NCBI GenBank assembly: GCA_016718035.1
Contig: JADKEK010000011.1
Location: 62,001 to 126,000, forward strand
Length of the DNA: 64,000 nucleotides
Source of the DNA: Bacteroidota bacterium
GTDB lineage: Bacteria > Bacteroidota > Bacteroidia > Chitinophagales > BACL12
Direction: 5' to 3'
How positions within the stretch are numbered: the first letter of the stretch is position 1; each line of letters starts with the position of its first letter. This document shows, one piece after another, positions 7,692 to 17,494 of the stretch. A model generated the notes under the pieces. It did no database searches. It had not been told where the DNA came from and worked only from the letters and a program-made list of their open reading frames with translations. The position numbers were made by a program, and so were the translations under genes.

Positions 7692-9017
7692 TCATTTAAT
7701 AGAATTCATCTGGTAATACCCAATCATTCTATCATACCCAACACTGAAATCATGTTGGTATACCAAGAGCGAATAGTCGTTTTCAGTTTCAAAACTATTT
7801 CCCTCGGTGTAAGTGAAATCGGCAAATGAAGTTCCAATAGAACGAACAGCATATGCATAATTGTAATAACCCTGCTTCAAGTAAAGTTTGCCTACATATT
7901 GTTGCTTGTCGAAATCGTAAGTCATTTTGTTGAGTGGGGTCATGGTGTTATTGCTTAACTCACCAAATACATATACATCACCTGAAGTAATCATGTATGG
8001 ATATTGTAAAACAAAATTCACCCACGCATAATCACCCTCGGTTTCAACATTGTTTGCCAAGTCGGCATGAATTACATATTGACCATTTGCATCTTTCTCA
8101 AAAAAGTACTTTTGATAAACTTTACTTTCATCTGTATTCACATATACCTCGTAACTGCCTGCTTCTTTTTCAATTTTAACGATACGGTCAGATTGAAATT
8201 TAAGCGTTTTGGTGTCAAAACGTCGATATTCTTTCCCTGCAGGGAAAACAATATCGTCAATATCGTAATACAACATGTCATTTGATATCAATCGAGGTTT
8301 AATATCATACTTGATATTATCAAACCGGCCATTTTGCATTAAACTGACCTTCATTTCATCAAATGCAGCTCCAATATCCAGGTTTTGTATATCGATTGTG
8401 AAATTGATTTCATGATATTCGTTCCGGTAGGGTATCAGGTTAGGTCGGTAAACATCACCATTGATGGCAACCATTTCTTCCCTCACAAAAAAACGTTTGA
8501 CAATTACCGGCTTATCGCGATTGTCTTCTTCCCATACCTTAATTACATAATTTCCACTTATTCTAAACTGCACATCGTTATTCGGGAAGGTAAGACTGTA
8601 ATGCGTGTATTTTTGGAGAGTGGCAAATGAGAAGCTATAATCGTTGATTCTGTTTTCTTCAAAACCTTCAATATAATCGTAGCTACTCAGTTCACTGCTT
8701 TCCCATTGTTGTGAGCAATGTTCAAATGTATAATAATAGTTTTTTACAGCACCCGATAAATCATCGAAGCCAAATTTGAACTGATCCTCGGATTGTAACA
8801 AAATGACAGGAGCTGCTAATTCAAGATCGGAACGATTGAGTTGTACAGTTTTTATAAATGGATCATTTATCTGCTCAGCTAATGGATGTATGCTGTTGTT
8901 TTGTGTTAATGAGTCGACAAACATACCAGGCTCATTTTGACCAAAAGTAGTACACCTATATATATATATGTGTAAAATCACTAAAACCAGTATCTTGAAT
9001 TTATTGTACAATACCAT
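7692..9017 (-). CDS. Type IX secretion system plug protein (DUF5103)
   Basis: 441 residues from the ATG at 9017, two codons inside the longest frame, giving a hydrophobic leader (KILVLVILHIYIYRCTTFGQ). The body matches my knowledge of the DUF5103 / T9SS plug family: an N-terminal beta-rich domain with YYYTFEHCSQQWESSELSSY-type sequence and FVREEMVAINGDVYRP, and a C-terminal starch-binding-like beta-sandwich with LYLKQGYYNYAYAV and a final YQHDFSVGYDRMIGYY. In Flavobacterium johnsoniae the Plug protein closes the SprA translocon pore from the periplasmic side. This fits the many T9SS cargo proteins in the window. It is divergent from mazG with 59 bases between starts. The assignment is by recognition, without alignment. 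Confidence 0.8.
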   Translation of the reverse strand: MVLYNKFKILVLVILHIYIYRCTTFGQNEPGMFVDSLTQNNSIHPLAEQINDPFIKTVQLNRSDLELAAPVILLQSEDQFKFGFDDLSGAVKNYYYTFEHCSQQWESSELSSYDYIEGFEENRINDYSFSFATLQKYTHYSLTFPNNDVQFRISGNYVIKVWEEDNRDKPVIVKRFFVREEMVAINGDVYRPNLIPYRNEYHEINFTIDIQNLDIGAAFDEMKVSLMQNGRFDNIKYDIKPRLISNDMLYYDIDDIVFPAGKEYRRFDTKTLKFQSDRIVKIEKEAGSYEVYVNTDESKVYQKYFFEKDANGQYVIHADLANNVETEGDYAWVNFVLQYPYMITSGDVYVFGELSNNTMTPLNKMTYDFDKQQYVGKLYLKQGYYNYAYAVRSIGTSFADFTYTEGNSFETENDYSLLVYQHDFSVGYDRMIGYYQMNSIK

Positions 9018-9076
9018 GAGCACGCAATTAAGATGCCAATATAATTATAGACCTTTGCATTTAAAACTAATTGCTT

Positions 9077-9862
9077 ATGAATATTTCAGTGGAAGCAAAA
9101 CTTGAAGCCTTTAAACGCCTCCTGAACATAATGGATGATTTGCGCAGTCAATGCCCTTGGGACAAGAAACAAACAATTCATACCCTGCGCAATTTGACCA
9201 TTGAAGAAACTTATGAATTAGCGGATTCGATAACAGCTAGCGACTGGCAAGGTATTAAAGAAGAGTTGGGAGATGTTTTACTGCACATGATTTTTTATAG
9301 CAAAATAGGGGAAGAACAGGAACAATTTTCAATAGCTGATGTATTAAATGCTCAATGTGAAAAATTGATTCATCGTCATCCGCACATATATGGTGATGTT
9401 AAGGTAAAAGATGAAGAAGAAGTTAAAAAGAATTGGGAGCAATTAAAATTGAAGGAGGGCAAAACTTCAGTCCTACAAGGTGTTCCACAGGGATTGCCTG
9501 CAATGATAAAAGCGTTCCGAATTCAAGAAAAAGCCGCACAGGTGAAATTTGAATGGGAAAATACCCAGCAAGTTTGGAATAAAGTAGAAGAGGAAATGAT
9601 GGAGTTAAAAGAAGTGTTTACAACACCAGATTATGATAAACTAAGATTGGAGGATGAGTTTGGAGATTTAATGTTTTCGATGATTAACCTGTCAAGGTTT
9701 ATTCATGTGGACCCTGAAAATGCACTTGAGCGCACGAATAAAAAGTTTATCCATAGGTTTCAATACATCGAGGCAAAAGCTAAAGAGCAAAATAGGTCAT
9801 TAAAGGAAATGACGCTGGAAGAAATGGATGTGCTTTGGAATGAAGCAAAGTTGCAGGGATAA
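9077..9862 (+). CDS. mazG: Nucleoside triphosphate pyrophosphohydrolase MazG
   Basis: 261 residues from the ATG at 9077. Two MazG domains are present. The first has CPWDKKQTIHTLRNLTIEET and EELGDVLLHMIFY, the EExxE...ExxD metal-binding pattern. The second has EEEMMELKEVF and LEDEFGDLMFSMINL. MazG hydrolyses (d)NTPs to the monophosphate and pyrophosphate, with roles in house-cleaning and the stringent response. Its length agrees with the two-domain enzyme (about 260 residues). The stop TAA (9860-9862) directly abuts the stop of the convergent sulfotransferase-like gene (9863-9865), leaving no intergenic base. Confidence 0.92.
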   Translation: MNISVEAKLEAFKRLLNIMDDLRSQCPWDKKQTIHTLRNLTIEETYELADSITASDWQGIKEELGDVLLHMIFYSKIGEEQEQFSIADVLNAQCEKLIHRHPHIYGDVKVKDEEEVKKNWEQLKLKEGKTSVLQGVPQGLPAMIKAFRIQEKAAQVKFEWENTQQVWNKVEEEMMELKEVFTTPDYDKLRLEDEFGDLMFSMINLSRFIHVDPENALERTNKKFIHRFQYIEAKAKEQNRSLKEMTLEEMDVLWNEAKLQG

Positions 9863-10570
9863 TTATTGAGTTGATTCTATTTGATATCCTAATTTTGATA
9901 ACAAGCCTTTATCCAGTAAAGTATTTATAGTTACAAAATCTTCAGGGCTTATCTTTTGTAGATAGGACTTATGGAGAAAGGCGTCCTTTTTATCGGAAGT
10001 GAATCTGCGAGAGGCGTATACCTTCTTCGTAGTTTTAATTTTTTCTCGAACAGGCAGATTCAATGCATGGGCAATTTTTTGTAATACCCGCTCAGGGTTA
10101 GTTAAAGCCTCCGCATATTGAATAAATATAATACGTTTATTTTCTTCAGCAAACGCCATCCATTTACCGTAAAATAAATTGTATTCCTCTATATAATGAT
10201 AGGGAGGTTGAGGCCAGTTGTTTTTTTTACTCCAACCAATATAACTGGTGTACCAACTGTATGGGTCTTTCGACATAATGAGGTAAACATCAGGTGCTTC
10301 AAACGGGAGTGATTTTTCAAAATCGGTAAACTGTTGATAATGTTCGTCGTTGTTAAATTGTGGTTCAGGAATACAAGTTTTATTATCATACAACCTGTAA
10401 TGTTTATGAATTATTTCATTACGATTCGGACCATTTACAAATTTACAAGAAGGATAATTCAATTGAAGCAGTGTTTCAAGATAGTTGGTACCACTGCGTT
10501 GCAAGCCATACAATAAAATGCGTTTAGTAGGAAGTTTGTTACTAAAAACTGATTGCAACCAGGTTATCAT
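9863..10570 (-). CDS. Sulfotransferase-like P-loop protein
   Basis: 235 residues with an N-terminal LLYGLQRSGTNYLETLL (residues 19-35), the PAPS 5'-phosphosulfate-binding loop type of sulfotransferases, and a downstream VYLIMSKDPYSWYTSYIGW segment in which the Asp-Pro-x-Ser pattern matches the 3'-phosphate-binding region. No signal peptide is visible. The acceptor is unknown; candidates are lipids or surface glycans. It runs convergent to mazG with abutting stop codons. Confidence 0.7.
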   Translation of the reverse strand: MITWLQSVFSNKLPTKRILLYGLQRSGTNYLETLLQLNYPSCKFVNGPNRNEIIHKHYRLYDNKTCIPEPQFNNDEHYQQFTDFEKSLPFEAPDVYLIMSKDPYSWYTSYIGWSKKNNWPQPPYHYIEEYNLFYGKWMAFAEENKRIIFIQYAEALTNPERVLQKIAHALNLPVREKIKTTKKVYASRRFTSDKKDAFLHKSYLQKISPEDFVTINTLLDKGLLSKLGYQIESTQ

Positions 10571-10602
10571 ATCATGCGAAGATAATGTGAATTTACTACA
10601 AC

Positions 10603-10627
10603 AAAAAAGTCCGCCGAAGCGGACTTT
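10603..10627 (-). terminator. Intrinsic terminator of the split TonB receptor gene
   Basis: A 9-bp stem AAAGTCCGC/GCGGACTTT (10606-10614 with 10619-10627) has a CGAA tetraloop, with further A residues giving a U run on the minus strand. It lies 28 bases past the receptor stop codon. Confidence 0.85.
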
Positions 10628-10654
10628 AAATATAGCGGGTATTTCAAATGTAAC

Positions 10655-12445
10655 TTAAAACGACTTAGTAATTTTAAAGAAGTAGGAACTGCCCATTTTA
10701 GGTGCTCCAACAAAATACTGTTGTTCGTGATTATATAAATTGGTAACTAATAGTGTAAACTGTGTATCTTTTATATAATCAGGTGTATAATTTAAAGTAA
10801 GGTCAAGATCATGGATTTCTTCTACGGTTCCTACATAAGCACCTGAGTTTGCAGGGAATGAAGATTGCCAACGGAAATTAAGTCCTACGTTTAAATCAAT
10901 TTTAGTGATGTCATAAAATCCGCGAACTGACAATTTGTTTTTAGGTGCATTTAATCCAACATAACCCAATTGTGCTCCCGGTAATTCAACTGAATCTTTA
11001 TCTACCCATGAATAAGAAAATTGCATAGTTAGGTCATCATTCACATACCAGCTCATACCTAAATCGGCACCAAATACTGATATATCACCTAGGTTTACAT
11101 AAGTAACATATTTTGCACCATTAGGATATTCCATTGGTGAAACTGTTCCAACAGGTAATCCTGCACCGGCAGCAAGTACTAAATTGATAAATTCATCAAC
11201 ACCTGTTCCATCATTATTACCACCGTAAGTAGGGTTATCATCTAAAGTAGCAGTTACAATGTCCGCTAAGTTGTCGTTATAGCCAACAGTATCATAAAAA
11301 TTCTCCAGAATAATAGGAGTTACGTAGGCCGCTAACTCAGCACCATCGATAAATACGTTAGGTGTGATATCAGTAAGCGGACTCACATAATCCTGAATCA
11401 TATTATAATATACATCTACCATCATAAATACTTTATCGTTAAATAAAGAACCTTTCCAGCCTAATTCAATAGTATTGGTTGCAGAGTTTTTGATAGCAGC
11501 GTAATCGGTAATATTTTTTTCGTCTATCGGATCAAATTCTTCCGTAGTTAAATTAAGTGCTGCAACAGTATTGCCAGACACATCAATTGATTCTGGTAAC
11601 CAAGCAACGAGTGCAGGTCCTAAACCAGGAATGGTATTGTTAAAGGCAGTTTCCAATAAACCTTTTGTTGCTTCCCAGATAACGTTATTAATCTCATAAC
11701 CATCATCTAATGAAAAATAATGGTCTGATTCATATCCTAAATATTCAGCATAAGGTGATGTAAATTGTGGTAAGCCCATATCATCATATGAATAATGGAA
11801 ACCATCGCGGTTACCAATTGCATAAAGCGGCATATTAGGCACGTAATCAGAGCCAAGATATCCCTGGAATAATGCAGCGTACCCTGTTAAATCGCCGAGT
11901 TGTAAAATATCCAAATTCAAGTTGTTAGAACTTGGTGCAGAAAACGAACGGTTATAAGTTAAACGGAAGGTATTTTTATTATTTGCTTTATACACAGCTG
12001 CTGCACGTGGTGAAAAGAACGGCTGATTTACGAAATTGTGGTAATCATATCGCATGGCACCAATTAAATTAAATTTGGTAGCAACAGCATAATCAGCCTG
12101 GATATAAGCACCAGCTTCTAAAATATTATCGTCTTCCTCATTTTTACCATTAATAGTGTTTTCAGTATCAGGTGCAGTGTAAATACCATCAGCACCATAT
12201 ACCAAATTCAGTTTTTTATTCATCAATTCATCACCATGTTGCAATTGGCCAACATATTGTTTCGAATGGTCTATAATTAAATCTCCGGTTCTGAATAAGT
12301 AAGTATCACCGGCATCACTACCATTAATAAATGCTTGTGCAAACCAGCCTTTATATAAATAGCGGGCTTGCGCATAATAATATTTCCAATTAATAGCTTG
12401 TCCTGCACCAATACCGGTTAATTCGATACCATCATTTTCGGTCAT
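10655..12445 (-). CDS. TonB-dependent receptor, C-terminal beta-barrel part (after frameshift)
   Basis: This frame encodes the rest of an outer-membrane receptor barrel, with alternating beta-strand sequence such as YYAQARYLYKGWFAQ, KFNLIGAMRYDYHN and FRLTYNRSFSAPS, and a terminal aromatic residue (FFKITKSF) as in Bam-recognised barrels. The nominal start MTENDGIELTG is not a real N-terminus. If one T is removed from the T6 run at 12455-12460 the upstream frame reads ELIFSGGMTENDGI without interruption, so this is the second half of the gene starting at 13586. The joined protein would be about 975 residues. Either the gene is inactivated, or it is a base-calling error, or the run mediates on/off switching. 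Confidence 0.8.
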   Translation of the reverse strand: MTENDGIELTGIGAGQAINWKYYYAQARYLYKGWFAQAFINGSDAGDTYLFRTGDLIIDHSKQYVGQLQHGDELMNKKLNLVYGADGIYTAPDTENTINGKNEEDDNILEAGAYIQADYAVATKFNLIGAMRYDYHNFVNQPFFSPRAAAVYKANNKNTFRLTYNRSFSAPSSNNLNLDILQLGDLTGYAALFQGYLGSDYVPNMPLYAIGNRDGFHYSYDDMGLPQFTSPYAEYLGYESDHYFSLDDGYEINNVIWEATKGLLETAFNNTIPGLGPALVAWLPESIDVSGNTVAALNLTTEEFDPIDEKNITDYAAIKNSATNTIELGWKGSLFNDKVFMMVDVYYNMIQDYVSPLTDITPNVFIDGAELAAYVTPIILENFYDTVGYNDNLADIVTATLDDNPTYGGNNDGTGVDEFINLVLAAGAGLPVGTVSPMEYPNGAKYVTYVNLGDISVFGADLGMSWYVNDDLTMQFSYSWVDKDSVELPGAQLGYVGLNAPKNKLSVRGFYDITKIDLNVGLNFRWQSSFPANSGAYVGTVEEIHDLDLTLNYTPDYIKDTQFTLLVTNLYNHEQQYFVGAPKMGSSYFFKITKSF

Positions 12446-12452
12446 ACCACCA

Positions 12453-13586
12453 CTAAAAAATTAATTCGCCTGAATTTTTCAATTTATAATCGAAACGTAA
12501 GTCAAGACCTATTTTTTGAATATGATGATCGCGGATATTATCAATTGAATCCCCAACATTAACGCGACCTTCTGCGGTTTGGTAACCTAATTGAATTTGT
12601 GCAGGTTCAAACGGGTCATCATATAACCAATCTGTTCCATCTAAATAAGTGAACAGGATTTTATATCCGAATTTATCGTTTATTTTACCGGAATGTCTGA
12701 ATGATGCTGTATAAAACATCCTGTCGCCAATATTATCATAATCAAAAAGTGGCGTGTAATCAGCATATATATTTCCTGTAGCCGGATCAATTGGATTACT
12801 AATTAATATAGTATCACTCATTTTACTTCTAAAACCTAAACCAATTGAAGCTGTGGTCATAAATGGTTTTTCCTGAGCTAGTGGTGATTTTGTAATCATG
12901 TGACAAACACCATTCGAACAGTTTGGACCATATAGTGCAGATGCGGGTCCACGCAATATTTCGATACGCTCAAGATCGATATTATCTGTCGGGATAAAAG
13001 TAGCAACGTTTGCACGTAAGCTCGGCACCGCAGCATATCTATTGTCCACCATAGTTAATAAAGAACCTGAAAAGATATTATTAAAACCACGCACCACAAC
13101 GTTAGTTTGTACTAAACCGGTATTAATAATGTCAACTCCGGGCACACCTTTAAGGTTTGCCATAGGTGTAACTGCGGCAGTATTTTTCAGTTGTTCGGGA
13201 GAAATCAGCGTTATTGAAGCAGGTGCATCTAATATTTTTTCCTGACGACGAGAGGCACTTACTACAATTGCATCCAGGTTATAATCGGCAGTAACCATTT
13301 TAACGGTAATGTTACTTTGGGTGCCAATAGCTACTTCCTGGGTAGTAAAACCAAGGCTGCTGATGACAAGTGTGGTTACGTTATCGCCGACACTCAGGCT
13401 AAACTTACCGTCTAAATCTGTTGCTTTGCCTGTTGTAGGGTCTTCTTTGGCTATAACAGACGCGCCCGGAATGGGTTGGTTGTTAGAGCCATCGAGCACA
13501 ACTCCAGAAACTGTGCGGGTTTGAGCCTCCAATTGGAGGGAAGCACAAATTGTAAAAATTGTAATTAGTGTAAAAATTTTTCTCAT
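12453..13586 (-). CDS. TonB-dependent receptor, N-terminal part (carboxypeptidase-like and plug domains)
   Basis: 377 residues. MRKIFTLITIFTICASLQLEAQ is a signal peptide. Residues ~23-105 are a carboxypeptidase D regulatory-like beta-sandwich (VSGVVLDGSNNQPIPGASV). Then comes a plug domain (ITLISPEQLKNTAAVTP, GVDIINTGLVQTNVVVRGFN, DLERIEILRGPASALYGPN) and the first barrel strands. The frame ends at a TAG created just after a run of six T (KNSGELIF stop). The missing barrel continues in the 10655-12445 frame. The substrate is unknown; the plug resembles receptors of the iron-siderophore/vitamin type, which is only suggestive. Confidence 0.85.
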   Translation of the reverse strand: MRKIFTLITIFTICASLQLEAQTRTVSGVVLDGSNNQPIPGASVIAKEDPTTGKATDLDGKFSLSVGDNVTTLVISSLGFTTQEVAIGTQSNITVKMVTADYNLDAIVVSASRRQEKILDAPASITLISPEQLKNTAAVTPMANLKGVPGVDIINTGLVQTNVVVRGFNNIFSGSLLTMVDNRYAAVPSLRANVATFIPTDNIDLERIEILRGPASALYGPNCSNGVCHMITKSPLAQEKPFMTTASIGLGFRSKMSDTILISNPIDPATGNIYADYTPLFDYDNIGDRMFYTASFRHSGKINDKFGYKILFTYLDGTDWLYDDPFEPAQIQLGYQTAEGRVNVGDSIDNIRDHHIQKIGLDLRFDYKLKNSGELIF

Positions 13587-13684
13587 GAGCTGAGGGTTTG
13601 TTTAAGTTGGATTAATGGTTTGGATGCTATTTTTACATCAAATTGGACACAACCTACATTGTTGTTTAATCGTTTATATATCAT

Positions 13685-13692
13685 CAAAAATA
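13685..13692 (-). promoter_or_regulatory. -7 promoter box upstream of the split TonB receptor
   Basis: TATTTTTG on the minus strand is a perfect TAnnTTTG match, about 99 bases upstream of the start codon. No clear -33 TTTG at the right spacing was found. The stretch between it and the gene would be a long leader. Confidence 0.35.
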
Positions 13693-13789
13693 CTAAAATG
13701 ATAGACATTATAGCCCGATTATTGTATGTAAGGCACTGCCAATATAGGGAGAAAATTATATTATTGGTACGAAATATTAAAATTCTAAG

Positions 13790-16700
13790 TTGTTGAAAAG
13801 AAATACATTAGGCTTTATATTGGGTTTATTACTGGTTTTATCGGTAGTAGCTTCATATGTTTTAATTCGTCAAACACAGCGGAATCTGGAAATTACTGCG
13901 GCGGTTGAAAGAATTGAAAAGGAGTACCAGCAGTTAGAAAGTGAAATTATTGCTACTATTTCTGATGAAGTTATTATCAGCAACCTGATTACCGATAGTT
14001 ATACATTTGAAGTTTTTTCGCAGCTCGCCGCCAAACCATATGGGTTAATTGTGTATGAACATGATAGTGCTATTATATGGACAAATAATTTCATTACACC
14101 TGTTAAAGCACAAATGGTATATAATGATGCGCCACTTTTTATTTCTGAATCAAACGGTGAATACATTATTTTTCAACACGACTTCCCCGGCAACATTCAT
14201 GTTATTGGGTTTTTACCGTTACAATTCGATTTCGGTATTAAAAATAAATACCTGAATCATGTTAAAACACCGGGTATTCAAATACCTGAGCATTTAATTT
14301 TGCAACCACGGGCGGATGCAAACACAGTTGCTGTTCATGCCGTAAATGGCAATGCATTATTTTATATTTCAGCAAATCCCGATATACCGCCTGTTCCCGG
14401 ATATACCAATATATTATATATATTATTGAGTGTTTCGCTTATTCTATTATTAATCATCCTTTATTTTGGGGCTAAATGGCTTGTTAGCAAGTTTAATCGT
14501 GTAACAGGGATTGTAATGTTATTAGCAACACTTGTGGCTATTTACTGGTTAATCAATGCGTTGTTATATCAACAGGTATTTAGTTATTTGCCATTATTTG
14601 ACCCTCAATATTATGGTTCACCGGGTATTGCGGATTCTACCGGAGATTTGCTGATAAAAACAATCTTGCTATTTTGTTTTGCATTATTCTTTTCCAACTT
14701 CTTTTATGTCAAATTGCCTGCAGCAAAAAGCACAATATCTAAGTTTGCAATTATATTAATCGGCGTATTATTGGTAGCCTTGTCATTACTAACCGGTCAA
14801 ATTTTCAGAAGTTTGATTATGGACTCCTCTATCTCATTTAATATCAACAACTTTTTCTCTTTAGATTATTTTAGCTTCGTCGGGTTTTTATGTATTTCCA
14901 TTTTATTGCTAAGTTATTTTTTCATCAGTATCCGTTGTGTGGAAATTATGGTGCGTGGCAATAACAATAAATACCAGTTTGCGTTAATTGTTTTTGGAAT
15001 AGGTGTATTGGCAATAGTGCTCCAAAAGCTTACAGGACGGGCAATGCAGCCGGATATGATAGCGTTAGTTACTGGGTTTGTGCTCATCAGAATCTTTTTA
15101 CTCAGAAAAAAAATCGGTACGAGAAGTTTGGGAGGTATGATGATTTGGCTCATTTTCTTTTCATCATTTAGTGCTTACGTATTTCATACTTCAATTACCC
15201 ATAAAGAAGATGAAACTAAACGGTTGTTTGCATTAAAAAAATCGATAGAAAAAGACCCAATTACTGAATATTTATTTAGTGGAATTGAAGTAAATGTTGT
15301 GAAGCAACTTGCCATGCAAGGTGTTACACGCGACAATGAAGAAAAAATAAGACCGGGTGTAATTAATCAAATTCGTCAGGACCTGCAATCGAATTATTTT
15401 AAAAAGTATGCCACCGATATTTTTGTGTTTAAAAACGATACGGCATTAATTAGTACTAATAATGAGATAGTCCCAACGCGTTATGCATTTATCGATGCTA
15501 TCGAAAACAATGGTGAATTTACTTCTGCAGAAAACTTGTATTTTATAAACGACTACACCGGCAATTATTATTATCTGGCAGAACTAGCTGTTCGCAGCGA
15601 TAGTGGAAGTCAATTCATGGCCTATTTGAGGATGGTCCCTAAAAAATTCACGGGAGAAAGTATTTACCCGGAATTGTTGATTGACGATGATTTACGCACC
15701 TCTGCAAGTTTTGTAAATTTTGATTATGCTATTTATAATGACCATACTCTTTCAGAGCGGGAAGGAGAGTATTCCTATCCTCTTATGGATATATTTTACA
15801 TGAATAAAGATGTAGAAAGTTTAACCTTAAAACAAAATGGTTATAGTCACTATATATACAAGGTAACTGAAAATAAAAAAGTAGTAGTTTCCATACCTGA
15901 AGAAAATTGGTTTCAGCCCATTTCCATTTTTTCATATTTGTTTTTCTTCTACCTTATTTTTCTCGTTATCATTTTATTGTTAGAATGGCTGTCGCGTGTG
16001 GTTCAGGGCAACTTGGTATTTAAGGAATGGCTCAATGCATCGCTGCAAAATAAAATTCAAACTTCAGTAATCAGCTTAATTATATTTGCCTTTATTATGA
16101 TGGGAGTAGCAACTATTTATTATATTGCTAATCAATATAATTTCTCCCACAAACAACGATTGTTGAGCAAAATTGAAGGCGTTCAAACTAATATTGATGT
16201 ATTGTTCAACGACAACCGAAAAAAGGCTGGTCAAGATGGCATTAAGTCGCAGCAATTAAAAAAAATTGGTAATCGTGTGTCGGAACTTTCTGAGATACAT
16301 GAAATGGATATTAATATTTACGGTCCGGGTGGCGATTTAGTGTCCTCTTCTCAACCGGATATTTTTGACAAAGGATTGGTCTCCAAAAAAATGCAGCCAT
16401 TGGCGTATTTTAAAATGAGTTGCGACAAGGAAACTTGGTATATACAAACGGAAAAAATTGGGGAATTACCATTTTTATCTGCATATGTTCCGGTACTGGA
16501 CGACACTGGGGAAACGATGTTTTATTTGAATTTGCCTTATTTTGCTACAGAGCAAAATCTGCGGGCAGAAATTTCTTCATTTATGGTAACATTGGTCAAC
16601 GTTTATGTGTTACTGCTTATTTTGGCCGGTGTAATTGCCTTTTTTGTATCAAAAAGTATTACCAGCCCACTTGCAACTATTGCCGGAAAATTCAAAGGTA

Positions 16701-17494
16701 TAAAATTGGGTAAAGCTAATGAACCTATTCACTGGACACACGATGATGAAATTGGGTTACTGGTAGCAGAGTATAATAAAATGTTGCAGGAGTTAGAAAA
16801 TTCTGCCGGATTATTGGCAAAATCGGAACGAGAAAGTGCCTGGCGCGATATGGCCAAGCAAGTGGCGCACGAAATAAAAAATCCATTAACGCCAATGCGA
16901 TTGAGTATTCAACATTTGCAAAGAGCCATTCAAACAAATGCACCTAATGTAAAAGAGTTAACCTCAAAAGTTACGGATACCATTTTAGAGCAAATTGATA
17001 ACCTGACACATATCGCATCCGAGTTTTCCAACTTCGCTGTTATGCCAAAAGCGGTGAACGAACAATTGTGTTTAAACGACTTACTTGAAAATGTAACGTC
17101 GTTATTTAACGAACACGATGATATAGAAATAACACTTTCGGTACCTGACAATAAAATAGAAGTATTTGCTGATAAAAATCAGTTGCTACGGGTATTTAAT
17201 AATGTCATCAAAAATGCCATACAGGCAATTCCTGATGATAGGAAAGGAGTAATTGCCATAACTTTACAAATGGCTGAACACTGCGCCATGGTGAAAGTTG
17301 CAGATAATGGCAAAGGCATACCTGATTACGAAAAAGACAAAGTATTTGTTCCTAATTTTACCACAAAAAGTTCAGGCATGGGCATAGGTTTGGCTATGTG
17401 TAAAAACATTGTGGAAAGTGCCGGAGGTTATATTTGGTTTGAAAGTAATGAAGGGGAAGGAACTATATTTTTTATTGAATTACCAGTTATATAA
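13790..17494 (+). CDS. Large membrane sensor histidine kinase, NtrY-like
   Basis: 1234 residues. The start is TTG (13790 or 13793) because no ATG precedes the first membrane segment. A first transmembrane helix (LGFILGLLLVLSVVASYVLI) leads to an extracytoplasmic region, then a cluster of about six helices around residues 205-470, a second periplasmic region, further helices near 710 and 765, and one near 945 before a HAMP-like linker. The kinase core follows: HisKA with QVAHEIKNPLTPMRLS (phospho-acceptor His1027), N box NVIKNAIQA, G1 VADNGKGIPD and G2 GMGIGLAMCKNIV. The core is NtrY-like. The signal sensed is unknown. It overlaps hemL by one base (TAATG), so the two are co-transcribed. No regulator gene is fused; the nearest is the OmpR-type one at 19891. 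Confidence 0.88.
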   Translation: MLKRNTLGFILGLLLVLSVVASYVLIRQTQRNLEITAAVERIEKEYQQLESEIIATISDEVIISNLITDSYTFEVFSQLAAKPYGLIVYEHDSAIIWTNNFITPVKAQMVYNDAPLFISESNGEYIIFQHDFPGNIHVIGFLPLQFDFGIKNKYLNHVKTPGIQIPEHLILQPRADANTVAVHAVNGNALFYISANPDIPPVPGYTNILYILLSVSLILLLIILYFGAKWLVSKFNRVTGIVMLLATLVAIYWLINALLYQQVFSYLPLFDPQYYGSPGIADSTGDLLIKTILLFCFALFFSNFFYVKLPAAKSTISKFAIILIGVLLVALSLLTGQIFRSLIMDSSISFNINNFFSLDYFSFVGFLCISILLLSYFFISIRCVEIMVRGNNNKYQFALIVFGIGVLAIVLQKLTGRAMQPDMIALVTGFVLIRIFLLRKKIGTRSLGGMMIWLIFFSSFSAYVFHTSITHKEDETKRLFALKKSIEKDPITEYLFSGIEVNVVKQLAMQGVTRDNEEKIRPGVINQIRQDLQSNYFKKYATDIFVFKNDTALISTNNEIVPTRYAFIDAIENNGEFTSAENLYFINDYTGNYYYLAELAVRSDSGSQFMAYLRMVPKKFTGESIYPELLIDDDLRTSASFVNFDYAIYNDHTLSEREGEYSYPLMDIFYMNKDVESLTLKQNGYSHYIYKVTENKKVVVSIPEENWFQPISIFSYLFFFYLIFLVIILLLEWLSRVVQGNLVFKEWLNASLQNKIQTSVISLIIFAFIMMGVATIYYIANQYNFSHKQRLLSKIEGVQTNIDVLFNDNRKKAGQDGIKSQQLKKIGNRVSELSEIHEMDINIYGPGGDLVSSSQPDIFDKGLVSKKMQPLAYFKMSCDKETWYIQTEKIGELPFLSAYVPVLDDTGETMFYLNLPYFATEQNLRAEISSFMVTLVNVYVLLLILAGVIAFFVSKSITSPLATIAGKFKGIKLGKANEPIHWTHDDEIGLLVAEYNKMLQELENSAGLLAKSERESAWRDMAKQVAHEIKNPLTPMRLSIQHLQRAIQTNAPNVKELTSKVTDTILEQIDNLTHIASEFSNFAVMPKAVNEQLCLNDLLENVTSLFNEHDDIEITLSVPDNKIEVFADKNQLLRVFNNVIKNAIQAIPDDRKGVIAITLQMAEHCAMVKVADNGKGIPDYEKDKVFVPNFTTKSSGMGIGLAMCKNIVESAGGYIWFESNEGEGTIFFIELPVI

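Noticed and set aside
10655..12445. The C-terminal receptor half as an independent gene with its own start.
   Set aside because: It has no signal peptide or plug, and removing one T joins it seamlessly to the upstream half.
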